From assembly GCA_963682025.1 (NCBI GenBank), contig OY821517.1, positions 20,100,548-20,164,547 of the forward strand: a stretch of 64,000 bases of DNA, given 5' to 3'. Source of the DNA: Cordilura impudica (lineage: Eukaryota; Arthropoda; Insecta; Diptera; Scathophagidae). Positions within the stretch are counted from its first letter, which is position 1. Each line of letters begins with the position of its first letter. Position numbers and translations under genes: made by a program. Under the pieces are notes generated by a model. That model ran no database searches and was not told where the DNA came from. It saw only the letters and a list, made by a program, of their open reading frames with translations. Below are positions 31,216-44,308 of the stretch, piece by piece.

Positions 31216-33247
31216 ATCACACACACAAATCAAAATAGCTTGAGTCAGTAATACACGATCTCCCTGACTTGTTTGAACGCTAATATTTTAAAGATTTAGA
31301 ACGAATGTGGGCTTCTGTCAGATTAATAATTGTGAAATTGTAGTGTCAGTATTGATTGTTTTACAGTATGGCCAGCATGCGATAGAAAATGAACAATACA
31401 TGATAGCCCAATTTTTATGACAGATTCGAATTCAGCGCACCCAAATTAGTCAAAAAAACATATTTCGTTTTGCAGTCAATTTTTTTTTTTAAATTGTAGA
31501 CCAGTGTTCTTAGCAAGAATTCAAGAAATTTGGTCACGATGACTAAGCAGTGCACTTTCTGTTTACCCAAATGCAGTAATTTTTGTTTCTCAAAGCGCCG
31601 TTGAGTAAGAATTCACCTTTGAATTTTAACATTGAGAAAAATGCTGTTTGCATCTCCAAGAACTGTCATGATAATCGTATTAAACGATAGCAACACCTTC
31701 GCTGTCTGCGAATCTGATTGGCAGTTGTGGACATTTAAAAGAATGAATTTTTAAATCCCATATCTTAAAATAACAATCGAGTTTGAGTGTACAAAATATA
31801 TATACTAAAAACTATCATATTTTCTTTGACTTTGATTTGTCAATAAAAAAAAAAACACAAAGTTTATATAAACCCGCCTCCAATTGTTCGTCTTAATTGA
31901 AGTAATTTAAAATCTTTCCATAATATTCTTTCCTCGTTAGGAAACATTCAATACTTTTTAAAACTTTAAACTTTTGAAACTTTTTTGTTACCACACTTAA
32001 CAACAAACAAACTATTAAACATCCTACATGACTTTGTTTCTTTGTTGTTGTTATTGTTATTATTTACTTGTTAAATTATTGATATTGTTTTTGTTTTTGT
32101 TTCTCTGCTCTTTTCTTGGTTGTGGAGTGTAATGTTGCGGAATATTGTTCATATATATTTTTTTCTAGTTTTTCGTTTCTTCGGAAACGGGTGGGAGAAA
32201 AAACTTTATTTTTTCTTAGCTTGTAAAGACGTTAAACGTTTTGTAAATTATGTTGTTTATGTTGCATTGATGATGTTTAAAAAAAAAAAATAAAATAACA
32301 GAAACAACAAGCAGTGGTTGAAGACCAAAAAAAGGGATTGGGAAAAATCAAGAAAATTATAATAATGTTGTTGCATACTTTGCCATTTTTTTATACTTTT
32401 TTTGTTGCAGAAAACAAAAAAAAAACTAAACTCAAAAACTCTGTTGGTGAAATTTTATACTTTATTTTCAGTTTCTTTTACTTGTTCTCGTTTTTTGAGT
32501 TGTGCATATTTTAAAATTTATAACCGTCAGACACATAAATGTTTAACAAAATATATATGGTCATGATTTTGTAATTTGATAAAAGAATCATTATATTAAA
32601 TTAACTTTTGTTGTATAAGCATTTCCATTCATAAGGCACAAATACACAATACCAGAAAGAAGAATTCACAAGAAGCTCGTACAAAAGAAATTTAAAAACA
32701 AAAAAAAAAAAAAAACAAAAAACATTAAAATAAAGTTGAATGCATTTTTAAAGAGATCGTTTAAAATAAACAAATTCCCAGAACATCAGCGAGTAGTTAA
32801 AGAGAAATATTAGCATATAATTTGACTTCAAATGGGCTGTAATCTTTTTCTTTTTTTGTGTAAACTAATTTTTAAATGTTGTTTTATATCAGTAAAATTT
32901 TGCTTTACTTCCGCGAAATTCAAATGTGTGGACTAAAATATTGAATAACATTAACAGCTAAATCGTTCTTTAAATTTCGCTTGAGTTTTTAACACAGCTA
33001 TTTCTTTCATTTATACATCTTAGGAGAAAAAATAGTACAGCTTTAAATATTATGGCTAAATCAATGCTTCGCAAGCTTAACGTATGAACAATATTAAAAT
33101 GCCTTTTGGAAATATTAATCATTCGCTACTGTTATCACCAAAACCGTTGCACAGTGGGTTGAAGGGGATAAAAAATGGTGATTAATACAGGTAAGTCGTA
33201 ATTTATAAATATTATTAGATTTTATTTATGGATCTGGATAATAATAA
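31216..33247. other. Non-coding AT-rich stretch
   Basis: No domain or TE end recognised. The part next to 31216 may still belong to the 5' end of the minus-strand TE. The open frame at 32314-32514 lacks support. Confidence 0.45.
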
Positions 33248-33330
33248 GAAACAAGTAAGAGTGTTAAATTCGGCTGTGCCGAATCTTTGATACCCTCCAC
33301 CTCGGTTTGAGTATTGATAATAAATGTAAA
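33248..33330 (+). mobile_element. 5' end of a second Helentron-type element subfamily
   Basis: ACAAGTAAGAGTGTTAAATTC then GGCTGTGCCGAATCTTTGATACC, followed by CTCCACCTC. This is the same ACAAGTAAG start, inverted-repeat heart and ATACCC-type block as the main DINE family, but with a different palindrome. The rest of the element is not recognisable. Confidence 0.6.
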
Positions 33331-34785
33331 CAATATATTTGAAAAAGTAAATAATTTGTTAAACTTAATACCAAACTATTTCAACTAATTCTCTAGGTTA
33401 ATACGCTTAACACATGATTTTTGTTTATTTCAAGAGTTTTCTAACATTAGTAATTCGCGCTCCAATGAGGAAAGATCGTTTTCGTCTTTTCTATTATTGC
33501 GGATAAAAGAAAACACGTTTCGGTGTTTGCTTTTTGGTCATCGTGGTTGCTGATCGGCATGCATTTAGGTTATATACCTATATGCATGCGTTTCCGGTTA
33601 TATGACATAAACTCGCGTTTAATTTAAAGTTTTTGCAAATTAAATAGGTCGCCCTAACCGCCTTTGCGAAAAAGCTCTCTCAATTTTTTTTGTTAAAATA
33701 TTGCCATATTTGGAAAACAAATTTTTTTTACAATTAAAAGGGAGTTTTCTCTATTAAGTTTTGTGATAACACAAAATAACACATTAAAATACAAATTCTA
33801 ACTCAGTGATGGCAACTTTTGATTTTGAATTAAATTATGTTAATAAAATATATTTTCATTTATTGGCTCTAAATACTACTAGCAGGGAATTATTATCGAA
33901 CTTCAATTTTTTGGGTTTTACTTTGCCTACCATGAAGTCAAATTTTGAAGTCATCATGAAGGATGAGGGATGCCAAACGCCAAAAAACCACATGTTCCAA
34001 AAATTTAAAATTAGATAATTTATTATCTTTATTTTCTGACAAACTTCAAATTTTCATCCACAAAAATTGTGAAAAATATTATACAAATAATATTCTCAGC
34101 AAATTGCGCTTTATTTATGTAACAATTTTTATGTTCGCAATTCTTAAATATCATTTGAGGTTCTCTAAACTTCACTGAATTTAAATTAATGTTTTCTTAT
34201 CCTGAAATGCTACTAATGTCTCCTGAATGGCAATTTTTTTTTTTTTTAATGTAAACATTTTTAAATGTAAACATATTTGGTGTTTTTTGAATTTCAATTT
34301 GTGTTTAAAGACTAAAAATTATATTTTTTTTAAAGTTCAATCGATGTCTTCTAAATTTCAAGTTATTATTCGACGTTTAAATATGATTTTCTGAAATACA
34401 ATTGATATATTCTTATTTATAATTGAAAATCTGAATTACAGTTTTTAGAATCGTTATTTTCTAATTTAAAATTTAAAAGGTGCATCTTTGTATTTATCTG
34501 AATAATAATGCTTTAGTAATTATAAACAATTTTTAAAAATTATATATAATCGCAATCAGATATTTTATAGGCAAAGCAGAATAATGATTTGATATAACTA
34601 TGTAGAACTGTTGACATTAATTTTAAAATAGAGATAACTATTGCAAAGCTAATTAGAACAAAAATTGTGGCGCCATCTACTGTGGCATAGACACGCTGCG
34701 CAAAATGAAATAACACTCTGTTTGTTAATACCAAAAGAAATGTATTTTCCCTTAAACAAAATATTGCAGAATTTATATAAATAAA
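33331..34785. other. Non-coding AT-rich stretch
   Basis: Short open frames at 33806-34018, 33963-34178 and 34540-34734 have no domain and no supporting context. No TE termini seen. Confidence 0.45.
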
Positions 34786-35566
34786 ACAAGTAAGAAAATT
34801 ATAGTCGGTCTAGACCGACTATATGATACCCTATACCATGCGTTTAGTGATCCTATCTCATAGGCCCAACTAACTGGACATTGAAAATAAGCAAAAACCA
34901 AATTTGAGTGGGATTTTTATTAATTTTTTCGGCTGCAGATATGAAAAAGTTCATATCGGATGCTATATCTATATAGGGACTTGGTCCAAAAATGGACCGA
35001 CCCTGATCATGTTTGGTAAAGTCTCTTGTATTTTGCAAAAATATATACAAACAAAATTTGAGAAGAATCAGTGCAATATTTTTGTTTTTTAATAGATTTA
35101 AGTGAAGATCGGGAAGCAGCTCTATATGGGGTCAAAGGGATCATTTTTGGACTACTCATTAGTGGATGTAATGAACGCATATAAACCCAATTTGAGTAAG
35201 ATCTATATGACAATTTGGATCTTATGGCAATCTATGTCGATTTCATATGGGTAATTTGTATGAGGGCTAGGTCTGAACATGGACCGATTCTCACCAGTTT
35301 CAATAGCGTTCATCCCATGGCCGATAAAAGCTTATATAGCAAATTTCATCAAAATATATTCATATTTGCGACCTGCAGTTTGATTACAAGCTTTACATGG
35401 ATACACAGACGGACGGACGGACGGACGGACATTGTTAAATCAACTCAGAAAGTGATCCTGATTCGATCGGTATAATTAAAGATGGGTCTAGATCAAATAT
35501 TTTTGGTTGTTACAAACAGCAGCACAAAGTCATTATACCCAAACCACATAGTGGTATAGGGTATAA
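34786..35566 (+). mobile_element. DINE-1/Helentron-type element (plus)
   Basis: Complete copy: ACAAGTAAGAAAATTATAG start, perfect palindrome AGTCGGTCTAGACCGACT, GACGGACGGACGGACGGAC core at 35409-35429, and tail with the small hairpin CCACATAGTGG ending TATAGGGTATAA. Its last base directly abuts the CTAG end of the Helitron on its right. Confidence 0.92.
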
Positions 35567-37842
35567 CTAGCTGGACCCGGCAAACGTTGTGTTGCCCTCA
35601 ATGAATTTTTTATTTTAGTTAGAGTCTGTATATACATACCTATATAAAAAAACGTTTTTGCATTTGTTAATATTAATTGAAAACTGTTAAAGAAAATCCA
35701 TGGTTTATTTATGAAAATGAAAATAAATATTTATTGCAACATACATATAATAATGACCAATATATTTCTATTATTGTAATTCTAAAAAGAATGAACAATA
35801 TTCTTAGCTTCATTATTCTGGCAGTAAATGAAAACATTTGCTGGCTTTCCGACACAGGAACATGCCACATATAGTTGCTCATGGGAAAACAACTGTTTTC
35901 GAGGTCCAAACCACATATTTGCAATGATTGTTCTTGAGATTTATTAATGGTCATGGCAAAGCCCAATCTGATCGGAAATTGTAATCTTTTGAATATTATC
36001 GGTGTGTCGGTAGGAATCATAGGAATTCTTGGCAGCAAAACATGTTTTCCTTAAAACTTTCCTTGGAGAATTGCGGCCTCAATAACATTGGGCATTATTT
36101 TCTCAACAACTAACTTGGTTCCATTACATATTCTCGGAGCGTTGAGCTTACGTAGCAAAATTATTGGAGAACCAACTTTTAATTTTAATAAATGTGACGG
36201 TAGAGCGGGCACATCAAGTGAATTCAAAAAATTCTGTTGAAGAATGGACTGCTTCATTTTCTTTAACAACACTATCCATAGATTTGAAAGAAGACGTTTC
36301 GGAATCAATCATGTCCTGAATAACAACATGTTATCGACATCGACATTTTTGCGGCTAAAATAGCTCTTTCACCTAACCACACACAGAAAACTGATTCGTT
36401 GTGGCTACCAAATTTATTGCCAACCAAATTGCGATGAAGCAAAAAACCGAATTTTGAGTCCATGGCAATTACAATTCTATCGCCTTAACAGTAAATATTT
36501 TATCACAATAGAAAATGAAATATGGCTATAAAATTTATATTAATACAATCGAAAATACAGTTGTTAAACTTTAGAACAATTCCGTTTGTAATTTTTTTTT
36601 TCTGTGTGCAATCATATTTATGATATTGATTTTGAATGCCGGGGAATACATTTTCAATTAATTCATCGCGTGACGATATAAATTGACAAAAATCTTGTGG
36701 ATAGTTTAATAGTTTGACTGGTTGGGTTAATATTGATTTTACCTTTACCAAGATCGAGTAGTTGTTTTGAAAATTGGTCAGCCATTTGATCATTTTGTAA
36801 TTTGAATTTTGTAGTTTGAACGCTACTCTATAATGTTGATGATTTTCAGCAGGCATTTATTTCATCAGTATAGGTTGATTTTGGTATGACTGGCAATGTT
36901 TGACGAAGATCTCCAGATAACAAAATAAGAGCTCCACTAAAAAGTCTTTCATTGCCTCTCAAATCTTTTAAAGTTCGATGTAATGCTTCTATGGAATGTT
37001 TGTGAACCATGGTACATTCATCCCAAATAATAATACTGCATTTTTGCAGAACTTTTGCCGTACCGGAATGTTTTTTGATATTACAGACGATGATTTGAGA
37101 GCTGAATGAGCTGTACGATCACCATGCAATAATGTTGCGGCTATTCCGGAAGAAGCAATAGCCAATGCAATTTTTCCTTACTTTTTGGTTAGAATGTTTA
37201 TATATAAAAACTTTTGTGAATTTTGTAACTTAATAAATTTAAATAAATTTAACAACTCATTATTTTTTGAACGTCAGCGCCATCTACCGGGTCCAACAAA
37301 CAATTTTTGGCATCATCTAACATCCTGAATAATAACATTAATATTATCGACTTCGAAATTTTTTGCGGTTTAAATAGTTCTTTCACTTAACCAAGTAGTT
37401 GTTTTGAAAACTGGTCAGCCGTTGGATCATGGATAATAAAATGAGAGCTCCACCAAAAAGTCTTTTATTGCCTTTCAAATCTTTTAAAGTTCGATGTAAT
37501 GCTTCTAAGGAATGTTTGTGAACCATGGTACATTCATCCCAAATAATAATACTGCATTTTTGCAGAACTTTTGCCATACCGGAATGTTTTTTGATATTAC
37601 AGACGATGATTTGAGAGCTGAATGAGCTGTACGATCACCATGCAATAATGTTGCGGCTATTCCGGAAGAAGCAATAGCCAATGCAATTTTTCCTTACTTT
37701 TTGGTTAGAATGTTTATATATAAAAACTTTTGTGAATTTTGTAACTTATAAAATTTAAATAAATTTGACAACTCATTATTTTTCGAACGCCAGCGCCATC
37801 TACCGGGTCCAACAAAAAAATTTTTGGCATCATCTAACATAC
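35567..37842 (-). pseudogene. Partial Helitron: helicase C-terminus, rearranged
   Basis: On the minus strand the 3' terminus is CCGGGTCCAGCTAG (complement of 35567-35580), preceded by the GGCAA/TTGCC hairpin, with T next. Coding remnants of the PIF1-type helicase are visible: SIIIWDECTMVHKHSLEALH (37577-37383), LLKLKVGSPIILLRKLNAPR (36308-36051), then after one stop LPRIPMIPTDTPIIFKRLQF and GFAMTINKSQ (36038-35709). The Rep domain and the 5' end are absent. About 500 bp including the DEC motif exist twice (36899-37322 and 37437-37842) with 37322 as the junction. A 229-bp MITE sits at 36380-36608. Confidence 0.8.
36380..36608. mobile_element. 229-bp MITE with CACACAGAAAA inverted ends, inserted in a Helitron
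   Basis: Starts CACACAGAAAACTGATTCG and ends TTTTTCTGTGTG, so the two ends are perfect 11-bp inverted repeats. The flank is CA on both sides; the homologous Helitron at 40470-40490 and the local duplication at 37390 have a single CA there, consistent with a 2-bp target duplication. About 70 percent similar by eye to the 231-bp MITE at 6455. A ~50-bp related fragment lies at 61549-61600. Confidence 0.8.
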
Positions 37843-38040
37843 ATATATGTACATTTTTAGTTTCAGTAAAATCGCACCGTAAATAAGAATATTCGAAATG
37901 ACTTTACCCCAGCGCCATCTATCGGGTCCATTTATATATACAAAAATTTCCTATGATAAAACATACATACATTCTGAATTGCAGTCAAATCGCACTAAAT
38001 AAAAAAATAAAAAAAAAAACAAAAAATGAGGAGTTTAACT
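37843..38040. other. Short non-coding stretch
   Basis: Contains a third copy of the phrase CAGCGCCATCTATCGGGTCC (37911-37930) that also occurs at 37276 and 37792 in the duplicated Helitron segment. Otherwise nothing recognised. Confidence 0.5.
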
Positions 38041-38405
38041 TCTTATATATAAAATTCTCGTGTCGCGGTCTCTGTAATTGAACTCCTCCGAAACGGCTTG
38101 ACTGATTCTCATGAAATTTTGTGTGGATATTGGGTAGGTCTCAGAAACGTACAACAGGTATTTTTTTTTGATATCTCAAGTGGGCGTGGCACTTATGGCT
38201 TTCATAGTACTCCAGATATCTGATTTTAAAAGTTCACTTTGTATGGGGGGTACCCCTCCCAGTTGCCATATCAAAAAAAAATAAATAAACGTTGTCCGAT
38301 TCTCAGAACTACCCAATATGCGCACAAAATTTCATGAGAATCGGTCGAGCCGTTTCGGCGGAATTTTACCACAAACACTGCGACAGAAGAATGTTATATA
38401 TAAGA
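38041..38405. mobile_element. 365-bp fold-back element with ~140-bp inverted arms
   Basis: Left arm reads TCTTATATATAAAATTCTCG and continues with CCTCCGAAACGGCTTGACTG and TTCTCATGAAATTTTGTGTG. The complement of the right end reads TCTTATATATAACATTCTTC, then CCGCCGAAACGGCTCGACCG and TTCTCATGAAATTTTGTGCG. The centre is GGGGTACCCC. There is no coding capacity. TC starts and this phrase are also typical of some insect Helitron 5' ends, so it may be two Helitron 5' ends fused tail to tail, or a separate MITE family. Target duplication not resolved. Confidence 0.8.
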
Positions 38406-39606
38406 TAATATACCAATTTATTTCTAACATGCGGTTATTATGGATATACATACATACTCTATATAGAATATATGTATATGATTTTATTATTTAATATATG
38501 TATGTATGTATATGTAAATATTACACACAAAAAATACAACACCAAAATACTATAAAATCAACATCAATGCATTTTATATTACCTTTTTTTAGCTAATAAA
38601 TAAATAAATATTGATTTTTTAATAATAAACAAAAACCATACGTTTTTCCATAATTCTTTTACAAATATGACCATAAGTTTGGCATATTAACTTTTTGTTG
38701 TGTTTACAAAATAGAGTTACCGAGTTCATCATATATGCACATTTTTGGGGAAACGGCTAACATTTATTATCACTAGTATTATTTCAATAATATTTTTGCT
38801 CTATAATTTACAAACTTCCGTTTTTATATGCGCATTTCAAGAAATAAATCATAATAATATATTTACCAAGTTAAAACCTTAATTGCAATTTTAAAGTAAT
38901 CCAGTAAATTTGCAGTATGTTTTTAACAGGGTAACATTATTCATCATTAGTGGCAGCAAGCAATCATAATAGAACAAACTTAAGGCCTATTTAACGACAC
39001 GTAACAGTAACGTAACGTGTCAGCTGTTATTTAGTTACATGAAAAGCGTTAGGACGTTCCGGTTACGTTCAGTAATGTTCTAAATGTTATTCATGTATAT
39101 GTATGTTATATTATAAAGATATTATTTAGAGTATTTTAATATTTGCAAAACTTATGATGTTACATGGTGTCTCGACTAGCTATAATTCATGGCAATGAAC
39201 AAGTCAATGACTAGTGGAGACCGCTAATGTTGAAATGACAGAAATTCTGCATTAAACCCTGCCATTAATTTGAAGTTTTAAAAGGCAAATTAATAATTTC
39301 ATTAATATGTATCGCGAATATGAGTGTTTATGGAACTACAAATGTGAAAACTAAAAAACGGATTTAAAAAGAAAAGCCTGGGAGAAAATTTGACACAAAT
39401 TTAAGTGTTTACAGTTTAAAGACATTTTTGAAATGAAATGTCTAGACATAATTTGCCCATTTCGGGTTTTGACGTTATTATATTTCTCTGACTTGAACAT
39501 AAACATTGCCGTGAATTACAGCTATTCGAGACATCGTGTTATAAAAATCCCAGAATATTGATATTAATTATATATATTGTATATATTTTTTATTTAATAT
39601 ATGTAA
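38406..39606. other. Non-coding AT-rich stretch
   Basis: No TE end, domain or gene recognised. Microsatellite-like ATGTATGTATGTATATG near 38495-38515. Confidence 0.45.
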
Positions 39607-42600
39607 CTAGCAAACCCGGCGAACTCCGTTTCGCCACCAGATGCCTTCGTTTTATATGACATTTCGTTTGGTGATTAAAAGATGAAGAAAATTTTTTTTT
39701 TTGTTTTATATATGAAAAGGAAAAATTTTATTTCATTTCACAACATAATGAATTAATTTCGATTACAAAAATGAAGTGTTATTTAGTTGAACTTCTCTAA
39801 GTAAATGAAAGCGAATCCAAAGTAAATACTAAATCGAAGCGTTATACGTGTCCGCAAATTATCCGTTTCATTGAAGTGCTCTTTGGTAAACCACATTTTT
39901 TGTTTTTTGGTCTGACGTTAACACAAACAAAGCGGATGGATTCCCAACTCGTGAACACGCAACGTATAATTGCCCATGTGAAAAACAATGATTTTTTAAA
40001 TTTATCCCGCAAACACTAAGCGATTGGCCTTGCGACTTGTTGATTGTCATTGCGAACGCAAGGCGAACTGGAAATTGCAATCGTTTGAAGTAAAACGGAA
40101 GATCAGTCGGAATCATTGATATTCGAGGAATACATACATTTTCACCTGCGTACTTTCCGTTAATAATGGTTGCCTCAATCAAATTCGGCATAAGTCTTTT
40201 TACCGAAAGTCGAGTACCGTTGCAAAGTCGCGGTGGATTCAAATCACGCAATATCATAATAACTGTACCAACTTTGAGTTGCAAGTTATGTGGTGGAAAT
40301 CCTGGTAACTCTAAAGAGTTCAAAAACTCCGTTGGATAATTTGCTACATCATCGGGATTTGTTATGGAATCAACGGATTTGTATGTCACCAAATCGCCAG
40401 CAATTTTTGATTGAATGGTGAAATTCAGTGCGCGTACATCATTATTCTTTGCGGCAAGAATTGCTCGTTGACTTAACCAAGCATAATTCTGATAATTCTC
40501 ACTAATGTTTGGGAAAACATTTTCAATAAGAGCTAATTGAGAGTCTACAAATCAGCAAAAGTCGTTGGTAAGAGTAATTAATCCAGATGTCTGGGACTGG
40601 GACTTTTCCATTTCCAACAGCTAACAATTATTTGGAAAATTGTGCAGCACTTTGATCATTTTGAAGTTGAACTCTCATATTAGTGGTTAGCGATAATGTT
40701 TTTACGTTATTCCATAAAGGTGATGCCTTCAGGCAAGCATTCAATTCATCTGCAGGCGTTCCACGGGGAATTACTGGCAACGTCTGCCTGAAATCGCCTG
40801 CCAACAATATCATCAAGCCGCCAAAGATGTTGTTATTTCGCCGAAGATCCTTCAGTCAATCAGAATCAATCCTTCATTGTAGATTTCATCGGTTATTTGG
40901 ATGTCAGGATTATTCGTTTGAATGCGCAAGCGATGCAAGATATCTTCACATATGTCGTCTTTGTATTTGTTCCATTACGGAATTGGTTGTGAAGGAAAAC
41001 ATGTGGTGATGATAATTGCGAACAGCGTTCGTATTTGGTACGCATTTGATGAAACAACTGAATCCGCAAGTGTTAAATCCCAATGAGTATCGTTCTCCAG
41101 CAAACCCAGTAGTTGACATGCTTCTCGATATGTTTGGCATTGGTGGCCATTCACAGTTTTCAAATGCGCAAATGATTTTGGTCCACGTACATTTACCAAC
41201 AGCAGTCGCCAATAAAAACAGTTATCATTTCTAGGATGAACAGTATACATGCGACCTAGTGCATCAGTGGAAAACACCTGTGGCCAATCTGGAACTGGGG
41301 TTCCTTTTTTGCGACATTGGAACTTCTTTGCTGATTGATTCCAAGTGTAATACTTGGGCATTTCAACGTCTATCAATCAGCGTCGCTGCGAATGGATCTG
41401 CTTCACACATTGCAAAGAAGCTAGTCAATGTTGTTGATGGTGGTCTCTCAGCTCGTTCTGCCGCATTAGCCTCAGTGAAGTAAACTCTTTGGCCATTTTC
41501 CAAATGCACTTTTAAATGTACAACTATGGGATATCTTTCATGAATTTGAAATGAGAATAATTGCCACAGTGCTTCATTAGTACTGACGTATCTGCCCATT
41601 TGGAAGTTGCTGATTTCGTCCGACGCAGTACCAAACACAGCCATGTCTCTGCCTTTTGTGACGTACTTGCACAAATATTTGATTGATTTGGCCGAATGAC
41701 AACTCTCAACGTTTGCATGTGTTTCGAAAATTAGTGACAGCAGCGGGAAATATGGTACAATGAATTCGTTTCCGATCTCAATCTCTTGATTTTGAAGTTT
41801 AACTTTGATAGTTCGACCATTATCTTCTTTTGAACGCCGACGATAAACTGGATATCCATCGTTCCCTGTGACTGTTTCAGCAACTAACGGTCGCGGTCTC
41901 GTTTTGTGCACTTTCCATCAGCCATGCAAGGCGATAATGGATTTAATGCACCGCACGGTCCATGCACCATCTGTGTCGTCACAATGTCGTGTAGATGGAG
42001 ATCAGTGACTGGATCAGGAATTTCAGCTGATATGATGTCATCCACTTCATTTGAGTGTAATTTGTTCAGCAACCAAATTAGGATATGAGCATGCGGTAGT
42101 CCACGCTTCTGCTATTCCACCGAGTACATATAACAACGTGTGTCACCAAAAACTCGATACTTAGTAAGCACATCCATCATAACCTTAAGTTTTTGCTGAA
42201 ATACTCTGGCGATTATGTCATGGCGATTTTGCGGTTTTTGGCCCTGTTCCAACTCACGTTCAATTTCCGTCCACTTCGGATTGCATGTGAACGTAATAAA
42301 TAAATCCGGAGTTCCATAATTTCGCACGTACGTCATAGCGTCGTGAGCGTATTCGTGCATGTGGCGTGGGCTTCCGATATAAGATGATGGGAGAATCGTC
42401 AGACATCCAGTATTCTGAACATCACCATCTGAATGAATAGCATCACGCAAGTGTATATAGTCCTCAGATCGTAGCTTTGCCTGATTGAATCGGATGAACG
42501 CTAAACGTTCGGTCTCGACTTTGACATACATGTCGACAGCGAATTGCTGGAATAGCCGATGACACTTCATAATGACATTCTCCTCACGTGTACGAATCAT

Positions 42601-44308
42601 CATACGATACGCATAGTAATACATTGCGCTTAGATTTTTATTCGTTGATACGCCTGAAAATGCAAAATTAAATGAATTGTTAATGGAAACCAATAATAGC
42701 AATAATAGCAATAATTAGTGTGTGAATATTGTACCTGTAATTGGATCGACCATCTTCAACGTGATGTCGTATCCGTCTTGCCCTTGCCAATAAATGATTG
42801 GATATTGTAACGCATCGCATAAACGATGTGTCTCGTTTGCACGATGCATGACATTGCTTCTTCGCTGAACGACAATATCTCGCGATTTAGTTGGATCGCC
42901 AACAATAATTGCAGCAACATCATTAACGGTGGGTGCATTGAATCTTCGCACATGTTCACCTGTTGGGGTACAATCTGCTCTTATGACAAATTTGTGCGTA
43001 TCCGATGGCATTCGTTCCAATGCTATTTTGAACATATTAACCACAGCATTATTAGCGTGAAAAAATGCTTGCAACTGTTCAAAAATTCGTCTCTTTAACT
43101 GTTGTGTTCCCTATATATTGCACCGCACATTCAGCTGATCCACCATCGACGTAATGAAATATATTGGCAGAAATTGATGCGGTTCATCTCGCATTGGCAC
43201 CATTGAACCATGCAAATGATATATTTGTCCTTGTATCTGTAATTGCAAACAATCATTTGTTGAAGAATACGGGTGTGAGTGATTGGTTATGTGTGTTGTA
43301 TCTTTAACCTTGCAAGTCGGTATGAAGCCGCCTTCTTGAATGATATTAGCTCCAAAGGAAGTCATGCGAAAGCAGTTATTGTATTCAAGGATGTGTTGAA
43401 GAAAATGGCTGGAATCGGGGTCACTTCCATCGAACAATGGTTTCAGTGGCTGTGGTGGTGTAAGTAATGGATCCAGTTTGACTTTTCCACTTGCGCAGCA
43501 CAATCCAGCCGTTTCTCTTTTGAACTTTAACGCATTGCAATATCGGCATATAGTCGTCATTGGTCCAATATGTAAATTTTCATCATCACTGTAGTTCGCA
43601 GTGGGATCATATTGGAATGCCAAGCGATTGTATGATGCCAATGATCTTCGTGTGCTCACGCGTTGTCTCAATCGGGCATTTTCTCTTATTATATTTTGTC
43701 TTTCTTCGCTTAAGTTCTGTGAATACACTTGTTGCTGGCTTGCATGTTTTGTGCGGCGGCCGATGTTCGCACGTCGTACTCTAGGCATTTTGGACTATGG
43801 ACAGAGTGGTGAATTTAACCTCAAATGCACGATGCACATAATTTACACAGTTCAACTTACCACCTTAAAGACAAATGCCTGCTGTTGAAATTGAATAAAA
43901 ATTTGCACAATACACGTGATTGATTTGATGGTTTCCAATTGAAATGTTAGGAAACGAATACCTTATTTTTTTTACTTTTTTTTCACAATTTCACAGTGAA
44001 CACAATACCGGTTTGTCGCATGAAATTAACTGAGCAGAGAACAATGAGTAGCTGTCAAACAATGTATCACGCACCGGCGCCATATACTTAAAATATTGGT
44101 TTGTAGTACATGCTATGTATCAGAAATGGCGCTGTATGTGGAAAAAGATTTTCCCGCTTTTCTGTTGAAATGTTTCCTGAATTTTCTTTGATATAAACCT
44201 CACAGAGCCCGAGACCTTTCCAACGAATGCGAAACCGTGGAAATCGGTTCGTGCGTTCTGGAGTTATAGCGTCAGGAAGGAAAACCCGACTTATTTTTAT
44301 ATAGTAGA
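39607..44308 (-). mobile_element. 4,702-bp Helitron with both ends
   Basis: On the minus strand it starts A|TCTACTATATAAAAATAAG (TC at 44308-44307) and ends CTAG|T (complement of 39607-39610). The hairpin GGCGAA...TTCGCC lies about ten bases before the end. These are the standard Helitron signatures: TC start, hairpin, CTRR end, A/T target, no duplication. It encodes a damaged Rep-helicase (separate entry). At 4.7 kb it is shorter than intact insect Helitrons because part of the helicase is deleted. Confidence 0.92.
39868..43788 (-). pseudogene. Helitron Rep-helicase gene, inactivated
   Basis: Protein order on the minus strand. N-terminal region 43788-43111 (MPRVRRANIGRR...). One stop near 43108, then 43074-42735. 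A probable intron 42733-42657 (GT...TTTTGCATTTTCAG) joins DPIT to VSTNKNLSAMYYYAYRMM. The Rep domain follows: GTPDLFITFTCNPKWTEIE, then HUH motif KRGLPHAHILIWL with its preceding Trp codon changed to a stop (42112), then after a frameshift near 41900 the two-tyrosine motif SIKYLCKYVTKG. The helicase part resumes after a shift near 41370; motifs III-VI are present (LLAGDFRQTLPVIPRG, FAMTINKSQGQS, LYVACSRVG), but the segment with the Walker A and B boxes is deleted near 40840. Three or more lesions make it inactive. Confidence 0.9.

Noticed and set aside
34853..35213. Recurrent 62-70 residue frames in the DINE copies (also at 30033, 46647, 48520)
   Set aside because: The same strings appear only because the element is repeated, and different copies break them; DINE-type elements are non-coding.
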